In this document: positions 39,201 through 54,200 of the stretch, one piece after another
Position numbering within the stretch: the first letter of the stretch is position 1
Layout of the letters: every line of letters starts with the position of its first letter
Assembly: GCA_030248195.1 (NCBI GenBank)
Contig: JASAND010030229.1
Coordinates: forward strand, 1-64,000
DNA: 64,000 nucleotides
Origin: Trissonchulus latispiculum
Lineage: Eukaryota > Nematoda > Enoplea > Enoplida > Ironidae
Direction of reading: 5' to 3'
Notes under the pieces: generated by a model
Database searches by the model: none
Seen by the model: only the letters and a program-made list of their open reading frames with translations
Told to the model about the DNA's origin: nothing
Translations under genes and position numbers: made by a program

Positions 39201-42200
39201 AAGGCGATTTTGTCAATTTTTGAAGATTAAAGTTGACATAAAAATTCTTTCAGCCAGCAGAATTTCTTGCCATTTGGCACAAATGAGTACTCCTATAGGG
39301 CCTCTGTATTTGCCAAATTACAGCCTTATAGCTCGCACCAGTAAGAAAATATTCCTTTCGTTAGCCAAAAATTTTCAAAATTTTGCAGAAACTTCAAATT
39401 TTAACAGCAATTCCCTCAGATGCAGATAAGATACAGACGTCTAGTATTTTTCCGCAGATAGGGACACATGTGCCAAATCATATTGGCCAATGACAAGCTT
39501 GGAGCTAGGGTCTTGCAGCCAGCAGAGATTTTTAATTAATTATGTTGGTAGTTGCGAAAAATGGGGGGTCGGGACATAAACGCGACGCCTGTGCACATGG
39601 CTGGAAGGCAGCTAAGAACCAACGACCACGTATTTTTTGACCACACCCATGCTCTATAACTTCGCCAGAAAGTAAGCCAATCGGACAAAGTCGGGGCAAA
39701 AGTTTAGTCCCCCCCCTTAAACAGCCAAAACATCATTTCCGGCATCTTTCGTCTCTTTTAAGGTTGTATACATATTTTTCAGCTTTTATGACACTTGCTC
39801 CCTCACTTCTCCCGCCTCATTTTTTGCCTAAAGTAAATCCAGATTGGAAAAATGGGCCAGGGAAGTCAGCCCTTAGCATTCCGATTCTCCCAAGCTCATA
39901 ATTAGAGAAAATTTGCCACACTCTTATCTATTATGTACTCTTGCTGATCCTAGAGGACACTCTTACAAATAGGCCACTCCATGCCAGATGCCACTGAGAT
40001 CTGAGCAGGGCCAGCCCGTGAAAGGCCACAAAAATGGCCGGGACCAGGAAAAATAGGGCAGGCTGGGCACTGCGAGATAGAATCAACACTGCGTCCGTTA
40101 CAATCAGACCCAGCAGATAGGCTAGAATACAGAATATTACATAGTTGAATAGGGTTACGAGAAAATTTCATATTTAGCTATGAGAAAATCTTACATTAAT
40201 ATGCTAAAAATGCTCAAAAAACTCGCCAGTTTGAAACCACAAATCCCCTATCCTACTTGTAGCATAAATCAATTATGACAGTATTAAATTATTAATTGAT
40301 AAAATTCCACCAGTAAAAAATTCATCAATATTATGATAATTATTTAATATAAACACGGAAACTACCTATAGATGTAAGACAGAAATACAGACGACCAGGT
40401 ACCCGCCAGGCCAGATCAAACACGTAGGCATAGGAGGTTAGAAAACCTAAAATTTTAAAAAGAACGAAACAAAAAAAATTAAGTTAGAGCAAACGTAGAG
40501 TCAAGAAAGAAACAAATTAGACTGAGCGAATGCGGACAGATTTAGATATTTTATAATTTAGATAAATGAATTTGGACCATAATTTCTAAAAAAAATTACG
40601 TTCGTGCATACCCGGAAACAGAATATCACCCCAGCCCAGCATGATAGACATGGGTTGGTCGTAGGGTCCAAAACAGGAATCCATAGGGTCACTCAGGCGC
40701 ATCACTCGAAATAGAATAGGCAACTGCAAAACAAAAATCAGGTTTACACAAAATTTAAAAAAAATTTAAAAATTGCTATATCTGGCGGGTGGGTGGCTAT
40801 CGTTCAAAACCTTTGAAGTAGAGCAAAACTTCTGAAATGATGTGGGGCAAAAACTAGTGAAAGTGCTCAAAAAACAGCTCGTTTTGGCAGCTTATTTCGA
40901 AAAAATAGAAAAAAGTCAGATTTTTATGGCTAAGCGTCTAACTTGCTAAAAATTAACAAAATATGCTAAAAAATTTTCCTAGTATATTGGGCTCTAAAGG
41001 AAAGGGTTAGGATCGGGTTGAAAAAAGGTACAAAAAACAACAAATACAATAGAGTAAAAAGTTAACGAAATTGTAAAAAATTAATGCAATTAAAATTTTA
41101 GCGATAAATTAAAACAGAAATCCAAAAACAGTTCTTCCAAACAAATTGTTACATACCTGTTCAGGGCCATCTGATGGGTTGGGAGGTTGGGGCCATTCCT
41201 AAAATATACAAAATATACAAATCAAAATCTGAAAAAATTAATTTGAAAAAATTTCTCAAACTATTCTAACAAATCATATCACAAATTTAATGACATCGTC
41301 CAATGAGTAACAAAGAAGTAACAGTAGATAGATATGGCTGTGTACCCGAGCAGTTTTAAGGCGAACCGATAGCGCAGTGTATCGAGTGCCCACCTTAGCC
41401 AAAAACGCGCTACATTGTTTCCTTGAACAAGAAACTTTTGGAAGAAAACAAAAACCTTATAAAATTTCGATTATAACTCGCAAAAAATCAAAATATTAAA
41501 CCTCAAAAATAGAAAAAAGTCACACTTACAAATTGAGTGGGCCAGGGCTCTTCACTGTGTATCTGCCTATACTGTTCATAACGTTTGGCAATGCTACAGG
41601 CGCCACCTGTAGCAGCGTCATGCATAACGCTGCAACCCGACTAAAAAACCCAACAAAACGGATAAAATAGAAATCAGAAAAAGCTGGAATTTTTCTCGAG
41701 AAATCATAATTATCAAGAAAACAAGACTAGCATACACCTTCCAAGGTAGGAAAAAAGATTCTGCATAGCTCTCCCGAAACTCAAAAATTATCAAATTTCT
41801 TCTTGAACAATGCTGTTAAACATAATCATTTTTGCAAATTACGAGCATAGTTTCCCCGTACGTAAAGCTCTTAGAGCTTACCCCATCCATACGACGCGAG
41901 CACAATACACAGAGTTACTATTTTAGGAGCTAACGCGCTCCCCCTTATAACCGTTTACTGCAAAACACGATTAATAAAAGAATTTGAAGATTATAAAAAC
42001 CTACCTTAGTAAATAATGGTGTCACATAGACAAAGAAGATATCATAGATTAGAAAGACAAATAGAACAATGGTGATAACCTAAATTACTTAATCAGAAAG
42101 TAATTAAATTATACATTGTGCAATTCAAATTAATTTCCCAAAACTCAGTATACGAAAGGCAAGGTTCGCTTAAAGCAATGGATCAAAAATACAGTTACCA

Positions 42201-45200
42201 AAGAGTTACCAAATACCAAAGAGTTATGCAAGCATCTAAATAATTAGCAACTGCTACCGTAGCTAATTTTTGCAAACAAAAATCTATTTTAAATCAAAAA
42301 ATTTAAATTTTATACAAAAAGGTTTTACAGACCAACAAACCTTGAGACTAGGGAATCGTTCATGTTTCAGAAAATAGATACAGAAACAGATGCCAAGAAT
42401 GTCCTGCAGAATAAACGACCACCTAAAAAAGACAAGAAATAAACATTTTTTCTAAATTACTCTGGCAAGATCGTCAAAAAAGGTCAAACAAACAAATTGA
42501 AAAACGAAGCATTCTGTGCGGCAACGACTGACAACTAACTGGAATACACAAAAAATTTTACAATCAAGTTGGAATATTGTTCTGTACAAAACACAACGAC
42601 CTTATTCCATGGGGGGGGGCTTAGATGCCACCTCCGTGGGAAATCCGATGGACACGGTCCCCATCAAATGGAGATCCGCCATAGGTGTCCCCTGGCATCC
42701 GTCTGGTCAGCGGCGCAAATGGGCTCTGTTCCCGGGGGCATGGCTTAGCCATGTCAAATTACACTGATGCCATCCAAGTGCTTAAATTTAAATTATGCTA
42801 GCGAGTGGTTGCTTGCCTACCCTCATTCTTGCCTATACCAACTTCTCTGAACGATGTGCTGGTGGCTAGCGAACTACGAAGACGTGTGCTGGACTTCGTT
42901 GGTTGATGTGTCTCGTATAGCGGTCTAGGTTGACGAGCCCGAAAATCATAACAACCTTATTCCATCACAGTTTAGTAGAATTTTTCAGACCCTTTTCTGG
43001 CTAATCCACAAAGAAATAATGAAAAACGCCTGCCTGCAGTCACTAACGCAAAGCCTTAGTCCGAAACAGGAGAGAGCCAATGAGCACAGTTCTAATGACT
43101 GATGTCAGCCCACAAGAGGCTCAACCTTAGCCAAGCAGAGGCGCACATAAGGGGGGGGCCGAGGGGGCGCCCCCCCCCCTCCCGAAATCAGACGTAAAGG
43201 AAAAAATTTATTATCCGCGCGCAGCGCGGACATAAATTTTAAAAAATTTTCGCGCCGCCGGCGCGAAATTGACTTCATTTTTACTTTATTTACCCTTCAG
43301 CGTTTTAAACCTGTCAACAGCAACTTTTTTTAAAATTTTCAAAAGTTTTCGCGCCTTCGGCGCTAAATTTACTAAACTTTTGCTTACTTCTATTCTATTC
43401 TATTCTTGCTTTTTAAACCTTGTTTTCAAAAATTTTTCAACTGCTGGAGGGCTTCGACAACGAGACACCCCAAATTTTTCTGAGGTCCACCCCCCGCGAA
43501 ACAATCTTCTATGTGCGCCACTGTAGCCAAGATATCTTTCGTATTTTTCTACCAGCTTCAAGCATAATGCACCCAAAACCACAGGTCTTGAATAAAAGAA
43601 ACTTGCATATTATTATCTACACAAAACTGATCTTTGTAAAAAAAGCTGCATGGACGCTACCCCAGCTCTAGTAATTCCCAAAATGAGCGGAAACTAATTT
43701 ATTTACCAAGAATGTCTATAGATAAACCAAATGATTGAGGGTATACAGCTGACGCAAAATATGGGAATATGTGAACAGTCAATGATGGCGATATCATTAA
43801 GACAATTCAGGACACGACCACAGCAGCAGGCACGTGACAGGCGGCTAAGATCAAAGGATTGACTGAAACACAAAAACTGTTTGCAGATAGATTTCTTCTT
43901 ATTTCGATTTCACATAGGCTAAGTATACGCTACAAAAATGGTAACCCTTAAGGTACTGGTATCCTTTTGTGCAGTGCTTTTGTGGTGATTTTTCGAAACG
44001 CTATAACTTTCGCAATTTTGGGAGTTGGAAAGAGCTTTTTACATCGTTTTAAAGCTTATAATCTGTACATTAACATGAGCTTACGAAACTAGCAAAATTG
44101 GCAAGAAAATAGCAAAATATGTCCGACATGCTGACATCTGACAGACTGAATATAGACCAAAAATTTTTGAACATCGATTTCTCAAAACTGTAGAATCGGC
44201 CACAATTTCTTCTTGTGTTATGATATGGAGGACATGTGGGCCGAGGAACATTTTTTGGATTTGGCTCAACAAGCCTCAATACTCCAGAAAATCCGACAAA
44301 TGTGCGATGACACGAAATTTCGCAACTTTCTATTCGGTTTTCTCACAGCTGGAGTTGTTTTAGCTCAAACCAAGAAAAATGACCCTCCGCAATAGGGCGA
44401 ATTTTCATTCAGTCAAAAATCACGCGAATCCATTGTGTAGTTTTTGAGAAATCAATGTTCAAAACAAAATAATCGCAATTTTGCCAAAATGGTTTTTCGC
44501 CAAATTCTCTAGCTTAAAGCAACAAACTCCAGCGAATAGGTATTGATAAAATGCGCAATTGGACGGTGTATCGATTGAGTATAAATAAGTCGAAATTGTC
44601 TGTAAGATTTGGCAGTAATTTTGAAAAAACTGATTTCTTCAAACATGGCCATTTTTTGACCCCAAAAATGGTTTTTGGCTTATACTGCCTTAACCACTAG
44701 AGGTAGCTCAAAAGCTGTAAAAGCAAAAATGTTCATTTTGGTGTCCTCTTTCCAGCCATAACAACCAATCCGGTGTAGCTACCATGTATTGAGAGAATAA
44801 GGGCAAAAACCAAAACTTTCTTATCTTTACACCTAAAAATCCGGGACTGGTCTCAGAATGTTAAAGAGCCCGAAAATAATGTATTTGGAAAGTTTCATCC
44901 ACTTTCATGAAGAATTGAAGCTTGTAGGGTCGAATTTACACAAAGCGATACCAGCACCTTAAGCTAGGGAAGGGCAATTTCTTAGAAAAAATGTTGCTGA
45001 ACATATCTTGTGCTAATTATGCATATGTTTTCTTAGCTTCAAGCTGTTAAAAGAATCTTTAGAATAAATACATACATTCCCAGGCATATCAGAAAAAACA
45101 TTACGTAGTTTTGACATTCACCCGGTGACCAAATTATTCGTGGAGTAGAGAGATCACGACACAACACCACCGGGCCATATAAAGTGTCATACTCTCTGGC

Positions 45201-48200
45201 TTATCTTTACTAGAGGGGGGGCCTCCACCAATTCGAGGAGCCCACCCCCCAGGATGCCCACCGTAAATTCCGACCGCCCCCCATAACCCCAAAATTTGCC
45301 AAATTTTACCATTTCCACCCGAAATTTTCAAAAAATGTTCCGGCTTCGCAGGAGTTTTAACGAAATTTTCACTATTTTAGCCTAAAACCTACTTACAAAT
45401 AATCATTTTTTAGCGATTTTCAGCAGTTTTTACACAAAAACAATTCCGAAATATTTTCCAAATATTTAGGGTCAGCCCCCAAGAAGCCCCCCCCCCCTAT
45501 AAATTTTGGCCTAAAAATAAGCCAGTACTCTTATCATTGTGCACTCTCACTGGAATGAAGGCAAAACTCGTACTTGCAATGACCATAGGGCACTCTATCC
45601 CAAAGGCAAGTCAAGGCGCCATAAATGGACATGGCAGAACCCAACATAAACACAATCAGGACAAACCAAACTGCAAAAAAAGCACACAATAAACGAGTAA
45701 AAGCGGACGGGATAAAATGTTACCAAAAAAACGACTCACCTACAGTGGCGCCACCAAAAAATTACAAGTAATAAAAATGCTCCTCTGGAGCATGAAAAAA
45801 GTAATATGGGTGATGGTGAGGTTGCAAAATCAAGAGAGGACTAGTCTTAAAAATGCTTAATATGGGGCTAGGTTCAAAAATAGAAGAGGACTAGGTTGTG
45901 AGCGAATTAATATGGGCACAGCTTCGCCGAACAACCCATATTCGCGGTTTGTAAATGTAAATGATTATGCATATCCACGATACATTTAGTTTATTGTTCA
46001 TAAATAATCTACAGCTACGGTATGTGTTCGAGCTTTGTTCGAACTTTTATTTTAGCAAACGTTTTCTTCGATAAATTCGTTATACTAACCTGCGCAATTT
46101 ACGTATCCATTTATACGGAAAATTTATATTCAAGAATAATTTAGGACTCTCCGACGATCTTCTATTTCTCCCTGACTTGGACCAATAGCTTTAGCATAGC
46201 CTTACATCTCTCCTAGTAGTGGATTCTGCCGTAGTTCTATACAACAAAATTATGATAATTTACGTATATATTCCTAGCTAGTCTAACAGTGCATGCAAAC
46301 AGCTACGTATATTCAATGAGTAGTCAACGTTTAAATTTTTTATTGACTGACATTGATAGCTTTAAGTTAAGACGAAACGTGAAATCCCGCGAATATGGGT
46401 TGTTCGGCGAAGCTGTGCCCATATTAATTCGCTCACAACCTAGTCCTCTTCTATTTTTGAACCTAGCCCCATATTAAGCATTTTTAAGACTAGTCCTCTC
46501 TTGATTTTGCAACCTCACCATCACCCATATTACTTTTTTCATGCTCCAGAGGAGCATTTTTATTACTTGTCCTTCTGTCATTTTAAAGGTTCCCTTTCCA
46601 GCAGTGAGCTAACGCAGATAAGGAGCTTGAACAATGCAATAGGCAGGTCAAATGTGAGCAAATGGGCTTTCATTTGATACCAAACATGACCACATTTGAA
46701 GACTTTAATTTTGACCCACACCGGACCCACTGTGGGTGGGGCACCCACCCACAGGTCGGTGGGGCCACTTTTTGTGGGTAGCATAATGACAAAAGTTGAT
46801 CGCCTCGCCAAGGGCTTTCATTTGACACCAAACTTGACCACTTTTGAAGACTTTCATTTTTGACCCACACCGGACCCGCTGTGGGTGGGGCACACACCCA
46901 CAGGTCGGTGGGGCCAATTTTTGTGGGTGGCATAATGACAAAAGTTGATCGCCTCGCCAAGGGCTTTAATTTGATACCAAACTTGACCACTTTTGAAGAC
47001 TTTCATTTTTGACCCACACCGGACCCACAGTGGGTGGGGCACCCACCCACAGGTCGGTGGGGCCACTTTTTGTGGGTGGCATAATGACAAAAGTTGATCG
47101 CCTCGCCAAGGGCTTTCATTTGACACCAAACTTGACCACTTTTGAAGACTTTCATTTTTGACCCACACCGGACCCACTGTGGGTGGGGCACCCGCCCACA
47201 GGTCGGTGGGGCCAATTTTTGTGGGTGGCATAATGACAAAAGTTGATCGCCTCGCCAAGCGCTTTGATTTGATACCAAACTTGACCACTTTTGAAGACTT
47301 TCATTTTTGACCTACACCGGACCCACTGTGGGTGGGGCACCCACCCACAGGTCGGTGGGGCCAATTTTTGTGGGTGGCATAATGACAAAAGTTGATCGCC
47401 TCGCCAAGCGCTTTAATTTGATACCAAACTTGACCACTTTTGAAGACTTTCATTTTTGACCCACACCGGACCCACAGTGGGTGGGGCACCCACCCACAGG
47501 TCGGTGGGGCCACTTTTTGTGGGTGGCATAATGACAAAAGTTGATCGCCTCGCCAAGAGAAAGCAAAGAAAAAGGGTAACCTACATTTATACAGCTGAAG
47601 AAAGCAAGTATACATTTAGGTGACAGACTGGAGCTATCATTTCATGACCGCCACCACATTTGATTACACCAATAAAAAGTGAAAACCAAATTACCAACTT
47701 CCAAAAACTAAGAATCCCTACAATAAACTAAAAGAAAAAGAAATTCATAACCATAATATAATATATACGGCCATTTGATAAAGCAAGTATCTAAAGTGTA
47801 AACATAAACTTTTATTCGGGTTAAAGTGCACTCATTTGCTGACCACTCTGCCAGACTGATACTGGTAATCGGTGGGCTTCGTCAGTGGCGTACCGACTTA
47901 CCAGTTACAGCTTTAGGCTTTTGGAAAAATACCAGAAATTGTACAAAAAGTCGTTTCTGCCCTGTGGTCCCATTCACACGTGCTAGTTAGTTAACATGCA
48001 ACATAAATATGCTGCTACATATTGCGGACACATTCGTGTTGAACTTTACGTCAAATTTATGCCTTTTAACAGATTTTCGAACTGCCAGCTTCAGTAGGTC
48101 TACCTCATACCCTTGACTGGTGGCTTTCATTTGATACCAAACTTGACCACTTTTGAAGACTTTCATTTTTGACCCACACCGGACCCACAGTGGGTGGGGC

Positions 48201-51200
48201 ACCCACCCACAGGTCGGTGGGGCCACTTTTTGTGGGTGGCATAATGACAAAAGTTGATCGCCTCGCCAAGGGCTTTCATTTGATACCAAACTTGACCACT
48301 TTTGAAGATTTTCATTTTTGACCCACACCAGACCCACTGTGGGTGGGCGCTGTGGGTCAGGGGTCACATCCACCGACCTCCGCAGTATGCTCATCGTTTT
48401 CAGCGACCCCGATTTACTATATATGGGTACCACCCCGAGGCCGAAAAACGCCATTTTTAGTGACTTTTAGGCCATTTCTAGTAAAAGTGGGACTTAGAAA
48501 CTTTTCGCCCAAATAGGCCAAAAAATGCAAAGTTTGGGCCCATCTCCTGAAAGCTAGGGAGCAAAATTAAAAAATCCCCCTCGTTACTTTATGCACCCCT
48601 ACTGGTAATTTTCAAAAAAAGATACTAGACCTCTCCAGCTTCTACCCAGTTCTAGAAAAGTGTGACCAAAATTTGCGAAAAATAGCGAAAGTCCGACTTT
48701 GGGACCTTGGCACAGAGCCAAAATTGGCCAGGTGCCAAAATGACCAAAAAAAGGTAGCATGGGGGGGATCCTGTCTACCAACATATAATAGTAGTATGGT
48801 GCCAAAATGCCCACATCGTTCCAACACTTCGCCGTAAAATGCATTTCCAATAAGCGTTATTTACTCAGAAAAAAAAAACAAACGCACGGTAACTATCGCC
48901 TAGTGCAAAAATTCGAAGTTTCGAATTCGAACCAAAAGTATGGTGGTACTTGTAGTACTACTCGAGTTGTTTACGATGGTAACCTTTTTACCACTCCCGG
49001 ACCTCTAATTAGCTGGCACCAGGCCAACACGGTCTCCAGGGGGCCGCGCAGACGCCTTTACACCCATATTATGTAGGGGCGCTATCGCGCCCCTACATAA
49101 TAAAAAAGAATAAGATAACAAAAAAGATTGAAAGTGCTATATCTAAACAACGGCCCAGAGTAAAATCATCTTTAGTCGAGGATAAGGGCAGGTCAAAGTA
49201 GGTAATAACTTAAGTAGAAATTTCAACAGCTCCATTCAAACCATGTTTCCCCCGCAGAAAGAGACCCAATAATCTTACCCAACTCCCCATAATCTTACCA
49301 ATATACTGATAGAAAAAGTACATGGTCAGCAGCATGGCTACCACAATCACAACCATAGTCAGAATGGTGCAGGCATTAAACTGGGCACCCTCCGCCCCAG
49401 AACCAGACAGCTTCTCTGATTTACTATGGAAACGACCCCCATCGCCCTGCAGAGCTGCCCCCTGGGAGCCTCCAGAAGACGGTCCCCCGTCCTCGGCGCT
49501 ACCGCCAGAGCGAATCTTGGCCAACAGTTGGTAGAAGTCAGGTCGGGCAACCAGTTGCTCAAATCTGGAAAAGAAGTAACAAACATTTGTAATAACAGAA
49601 AAATAGTTTCAGAAACAAAAGAAGATAAAATCAGACAAAACAATATACCTTACAGATCATAGCAAAAACCAAGCCGATAAAACTGACAGGGCGTCAAACG
49701 ACTCAATATTTATTATACTCTGATTCAAGGAGGACTGGCAGTATTCGGATTAACGAGTCGTCTGCTGTGGCGGAGATGGCAGAGCGTTAGAGTGATAATC
49801 GGAAAGTCGTAAGTTGAAATCCCCAAATTCAAAAAATTTGAAAGTAAGATGCGGTGACAAATGACAATTTAAATTTATTTACATCCACCAAAAGTTGTCG
49901 TCATCAGTGTCGTACAAACCAAGGGTCAGTCACCCCCCCCCCCTTCCCGTGACAGCTTATTTTCAGGCAAAAAATTGTTGGGGGGGCTTTCATTGGGGGG
50001 GGGTCCATAGATGGAGAGGCTCACCCGAAAAGGGGGGCACATTTTTGGAATACTGCTTCGAATTTGTGCGGGTTTTCTTTATAAAACTGCTAAAAATCGC
50101 TAAAACATGACTAATTTTAAGTGGTTTTTAGACTGAAAGAGTGAAAATTTCGTAAAAACCCAGCGAAGCCGGAACATTTTTTGAAAATTTAGGGTACAAA
50201 TGGTAACATTTGGCAATTTTTGGAATTATGGGGGAAGTGGGAATTTGTGGGGGGCATTTCATGGGCGGCTCCTCGGATGGGGAGGGGGAGGTCGCCGACT
50301 GGGGGGGCGCCCTGAACTCGGAAAAAAACTGTCGACCTCACGCAATGATAGAACCCACAATTTAGTTTAAAACAAAGTCAACCCAAACTGTATGCACTGA
50401 GCGACACAACGCTGAATGCGGAAGGAAACATAAATTGTGCGGGAAATAAGAACGAATCGAGGGGGGAGGGGGCAACTTACACTTTCTGCCTGTCCTGACC
50501 CGACAAATAGGATCCCACCAGAATGCAAATCATGGCAATCAGCCCAATTAGGGCAAAGGACCAGTCCAATTTCCCGGGGTTGGGACTCCAAATACGAGCC
50601 TCCAGCACGACCTGCCCACTATTCCCAGCAAAGGTTGTCTAAAATAAAACATTGAAGTACAACGCGAAACGAACGACAGTATACAACCTGTAGTTGGCAA
50701 AACTGAGAGAGCCTGCCAGCTGTCACACTCTTATCTATTATGTACTCTTGCTAAGAGGTATTATGTACATCACTGGCGGATCCAGGATTTCGTGACGTGG
50801 GGGGGGCGGTAAAATTTCGGCAGCGGGGGGTCTGGAGGGCGGAGCCCCCCAGAAGTTGAAGAAATTTTTTGTTTTTGCAATAAAATCGGTCTTCGGATCT
50901 TGAATTCTTTTTATACTGAAGAACTGAACAAATTTTTTAAAATTCTTGACATTTCTAGGCAAAAATGGTAATTTTCTCCGAAATATCGGATGCATTTCAA
51001 GCTCTGTCTTCACAAATGCAATAAATATGCGGTTAAAAAGTAGAAAATTCGCGTCGAAGGCGCGAAATTTTTTGGTTTTTCCCCTTTTCCCTCTTTCTCT
51101 CCTTAATTTTTCCTACCTTCGAATCGCGACGGGCGGCCGCCCCCCCCCCCGCCCCCCCCCCCCTGGATCCGCCCCTGATGTATATACATATACAAAGTTA

Positions 51201-54200
51201 TGTAATGCCGACCAAAAAATCAAAGAAAAATCTACAGGTCACGCATTACCATCAACGTTTCATATCGTTCACGTGTCATGAAGAAGAGGGGAATGTCTGC
51301 AACCAGGGTATGATTAATGTAGCCTGGACTAAAGGTTTGCCACTGAAAACAAACAGAAAAGTACGTAAGTAATTTCATGGAATTCAATTTTCAATAAAAA
51401 TTCTGTATTTACATGTCAAACCCATTTGTACATAAGGTTATATACTTACAAGTAGGAAAAATGCTCCTTGCAGTCGCATGAAAAAGTTAATATGAGCTAT
51501 GATGGTCAACATTTAAATGTGTCAAGGACAAGATTTAAAATGTTTAATATGAGCCAACATCTAAATAAGTAGAGGACAAGATGTAAACGGCTAATATGAG
51601 CCGCTACGTTTCTCTTGGGCTCATATTGACGCTCATTTAGCTTTTGCTTACTTTTAATCCAACACTGAAATGGCTTGCATGAATAACGATGCATAAACAT
51701 TAATTTTGCAAAGCTGTACGTAAATGTTTTCTTCTCCACCACTACATCCAAGTACACATTTAAGGCCACCACATAAAGTCAACAAAACGAAACCGAAGTC
51801 CATTCTAATGAAGAAACGAAAATGTGGAACTTACACATGTTGTGAAATCTTGAGAAATCACATTTGAAGTTATCATCGCAATCATCACATTAATTCAATA
51901 TTCCCAAGCCAATCAAATCGTTTATAAACACTGATGCTTATATGCCAACCGTAAACTGTATATGTTTGCCATTTTAGTCGCGTCAATATGAGCCCAAGAG
52001 AAACGTAGCGGCTCATATTAGCCGTTTACATCTTGTCCTCTACTTATTTAGATGTTGGCTCATATTAAACATTTTAAATCTTGTCCTTGACACATTTAAA
52101 TGTTGACCATCATAGCTCATATTAACTTTTTCATGCGACTGCAAGGAGCATTTTTCCTACTTGTCCTCCGTCTAGTTTTTGGGAACGCTGCCATAACTGT
52201 GGCAGCAGCAATCACAAATTCCACCAGTGAATTCCCCATGCCCAATAAGCTTTGCATGCAAAATTTCCGCCTTCCAACTATCTCCACTAGCTTGAACCAG
52301 GAACCAGCTGAACCAGATCTGGCCAGCCATGGGTTAGATCAGCGAAGTAACACCACCAGTGAATTCCCCATGCCCAATAACCTTTGTATGAAAGATTTCA
52401 GCCTTTCAGCTATTTCCAGTAGCTTGAACCAGGAACTGGTTCAATTTTGAACCAGTTGAACCAGATCTGGCCAGCCATGGGTCGGATCACCAAAGTAACA
52501 CCACCAGTGAATTCCCCATGCCCAATAACCTTTGTATGCAAAATTTCAGCCTTCTAACTATCTCCAGTTGCTTGAACCAGGAACTGGTTCAATTTTGAAC
52601 CAGTTGAACCAGATCTGGCCAGCCATGGGTCGGATCACCAAAGTTACACCACCAGTGAATTCCCCATGCCCAATAACCTTTGTATGCAAAATTTCAGCCT
52701 TCTAGCTATCTCCAGTAGCTTGAACCAGGAACTGGTTCAATTTTGAACCAGTTGAACCAGATCTGGCCAGCCATGGGTCGGATCACCAAAGTTACACCAC
52801 CAGTGAATTCCCCATGCCCAATAACCTTTGTATGCAAAATTTCAGCCTTCTAGCTATCTCCAGTAGCTTGAACCAGGAACTGGTTCAACTTTGAACCAGT
52901 TGAACCAGATCTGGCCAGCCATGGGTCGGATCACCAAAGTTACACCACCAGTGAATTCCCCATGCCCAATAACCTTTGTATGCAAAATTTCAGCCTTCTA
53001 GCTATCTCCAGTAGCTTGAACCAGGAACTGGTTCAACTTTGAACCAGTTGAACCAGATCTGGCCAGCCATGGGTCGGATCACCAAAGTAACACCACCAGT
53101 GAATTCCCCATGCCCAATAACCTTTGTATGCAAAATTTCAGCCTTCTAGCTATCTCCAGTAGCTTGAACCAGGAACTGGTTCAATTTTGAACCAGTTGAA
53201 CCAGATCTGGCCAGCCATGGGTCGGATCACCAAAGTAACACCACCAGTGAATTCCCCATGCCCAATAACCTTTGTATGCAAAATTTCAGCCTTCCAACTA
53301 TCTCCAGTAGCTTGAACCAGGAACTGGTTCAACTTTGAACCAGTTGAACCAGATCTGGCCAGGCATAGGTCGGATCACCAAAGTAACACCACCAGTGAAT
53401 TCCCCATGCCCAATAACCTTTGTATGCAAAATTTCAGCCTTCCAACTATCTCCAGTAGCTTGAACCAGGAACTGGTTCAATTTTGAACCAGTTGAACCAG
53501 ATCTGGCCAGCCATGGGTCGGATCACCAAAGTAACACCACCAGTGAATTCCCCATGCCCAATAACCTTTGTATGCAAAATTTCAGCCTTCTAGCTATCTC
53601 CAGTAGCTTGAACCAGGAACTGGTTCAACTTTGAACCAGTTGAACCAGACGAACCAGGCGAGGTACGGTGTCGGCACTATGCTCATCGTGTTCAGCGACC
53701 CCGATTTACTATATATAGGTACCACCCCAAGGCCGAAAAACGCTGTTTTTGCCCGTTTTTAGACTATTTTCAAATTTTCGGACTTAGAAATTTTTCAGCT
53801 TGAAGGTGTCCAAAAACGTTATTTTTTCCATTTTTGACCATCTATAAAAATCGAACCAGATCGAAATTCGGAAAAAAACATAAACTTGCTAAGTACCATT
53901 GCCTAGATACTCAAAAAATAGTATAGAAAAATTTTTCCTATGGGCCGTTCGAAAAATCGAGTTAACACAAAATTGACAAAAATCATGCTGAATAAGAGAA
54001 AAAACCCCACTTTCAAACCCGTAAGAGAAAGTCGATTTTTCAAAGTTCATTTTTTCCGGGCAAGTTTGGTATCATTCGAAAGCTCTCGGCCTGGAGATTT
54101 CAAAAATGTAAATATTAGCTCTTAATTCCTTCCCGTTAATTAGTTATGCCTAATTAGCACTTTTCAAAATCCGCAAAGTGCCTTTATAGCTCATATTATG

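Larger units (their letters stand above)
45764..49101 (+). mobile_element. FSH element copy 4
   Basis: Foldback 45764-46570, linker, 149-bp array 46640-47560, an unrelated 557-bp interruption, array remnant 48118-48345, junction monomer, 3' region 48430-49067, perfect stem-loop 49068-49101. The ends match copy 3. It lies in the SPPL2 intron between the exons at 45670 and 49299, with its 5' end 93 bp from the splice acceptor. Confidence 0.86.

Noticed and set aside
39001..39429. 142-codon plus-strand open frame
   Set aside because: It spans the centre of a 1.17-kb palindrome and has low-complexity composition; it is not a gene.
41335..41400. CGATAGCGCAGTGTATCGAGTG as a tRNA A box
   Set aside because: No B box follows at a suitable distance; too weak to call a tRNA or SINE.
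46578..48454. Minus-strand open frames up to 155 codons
   Set aside because: They follow the 149-bp TGTGGGTGGGGC satellite and restart in each monomer.
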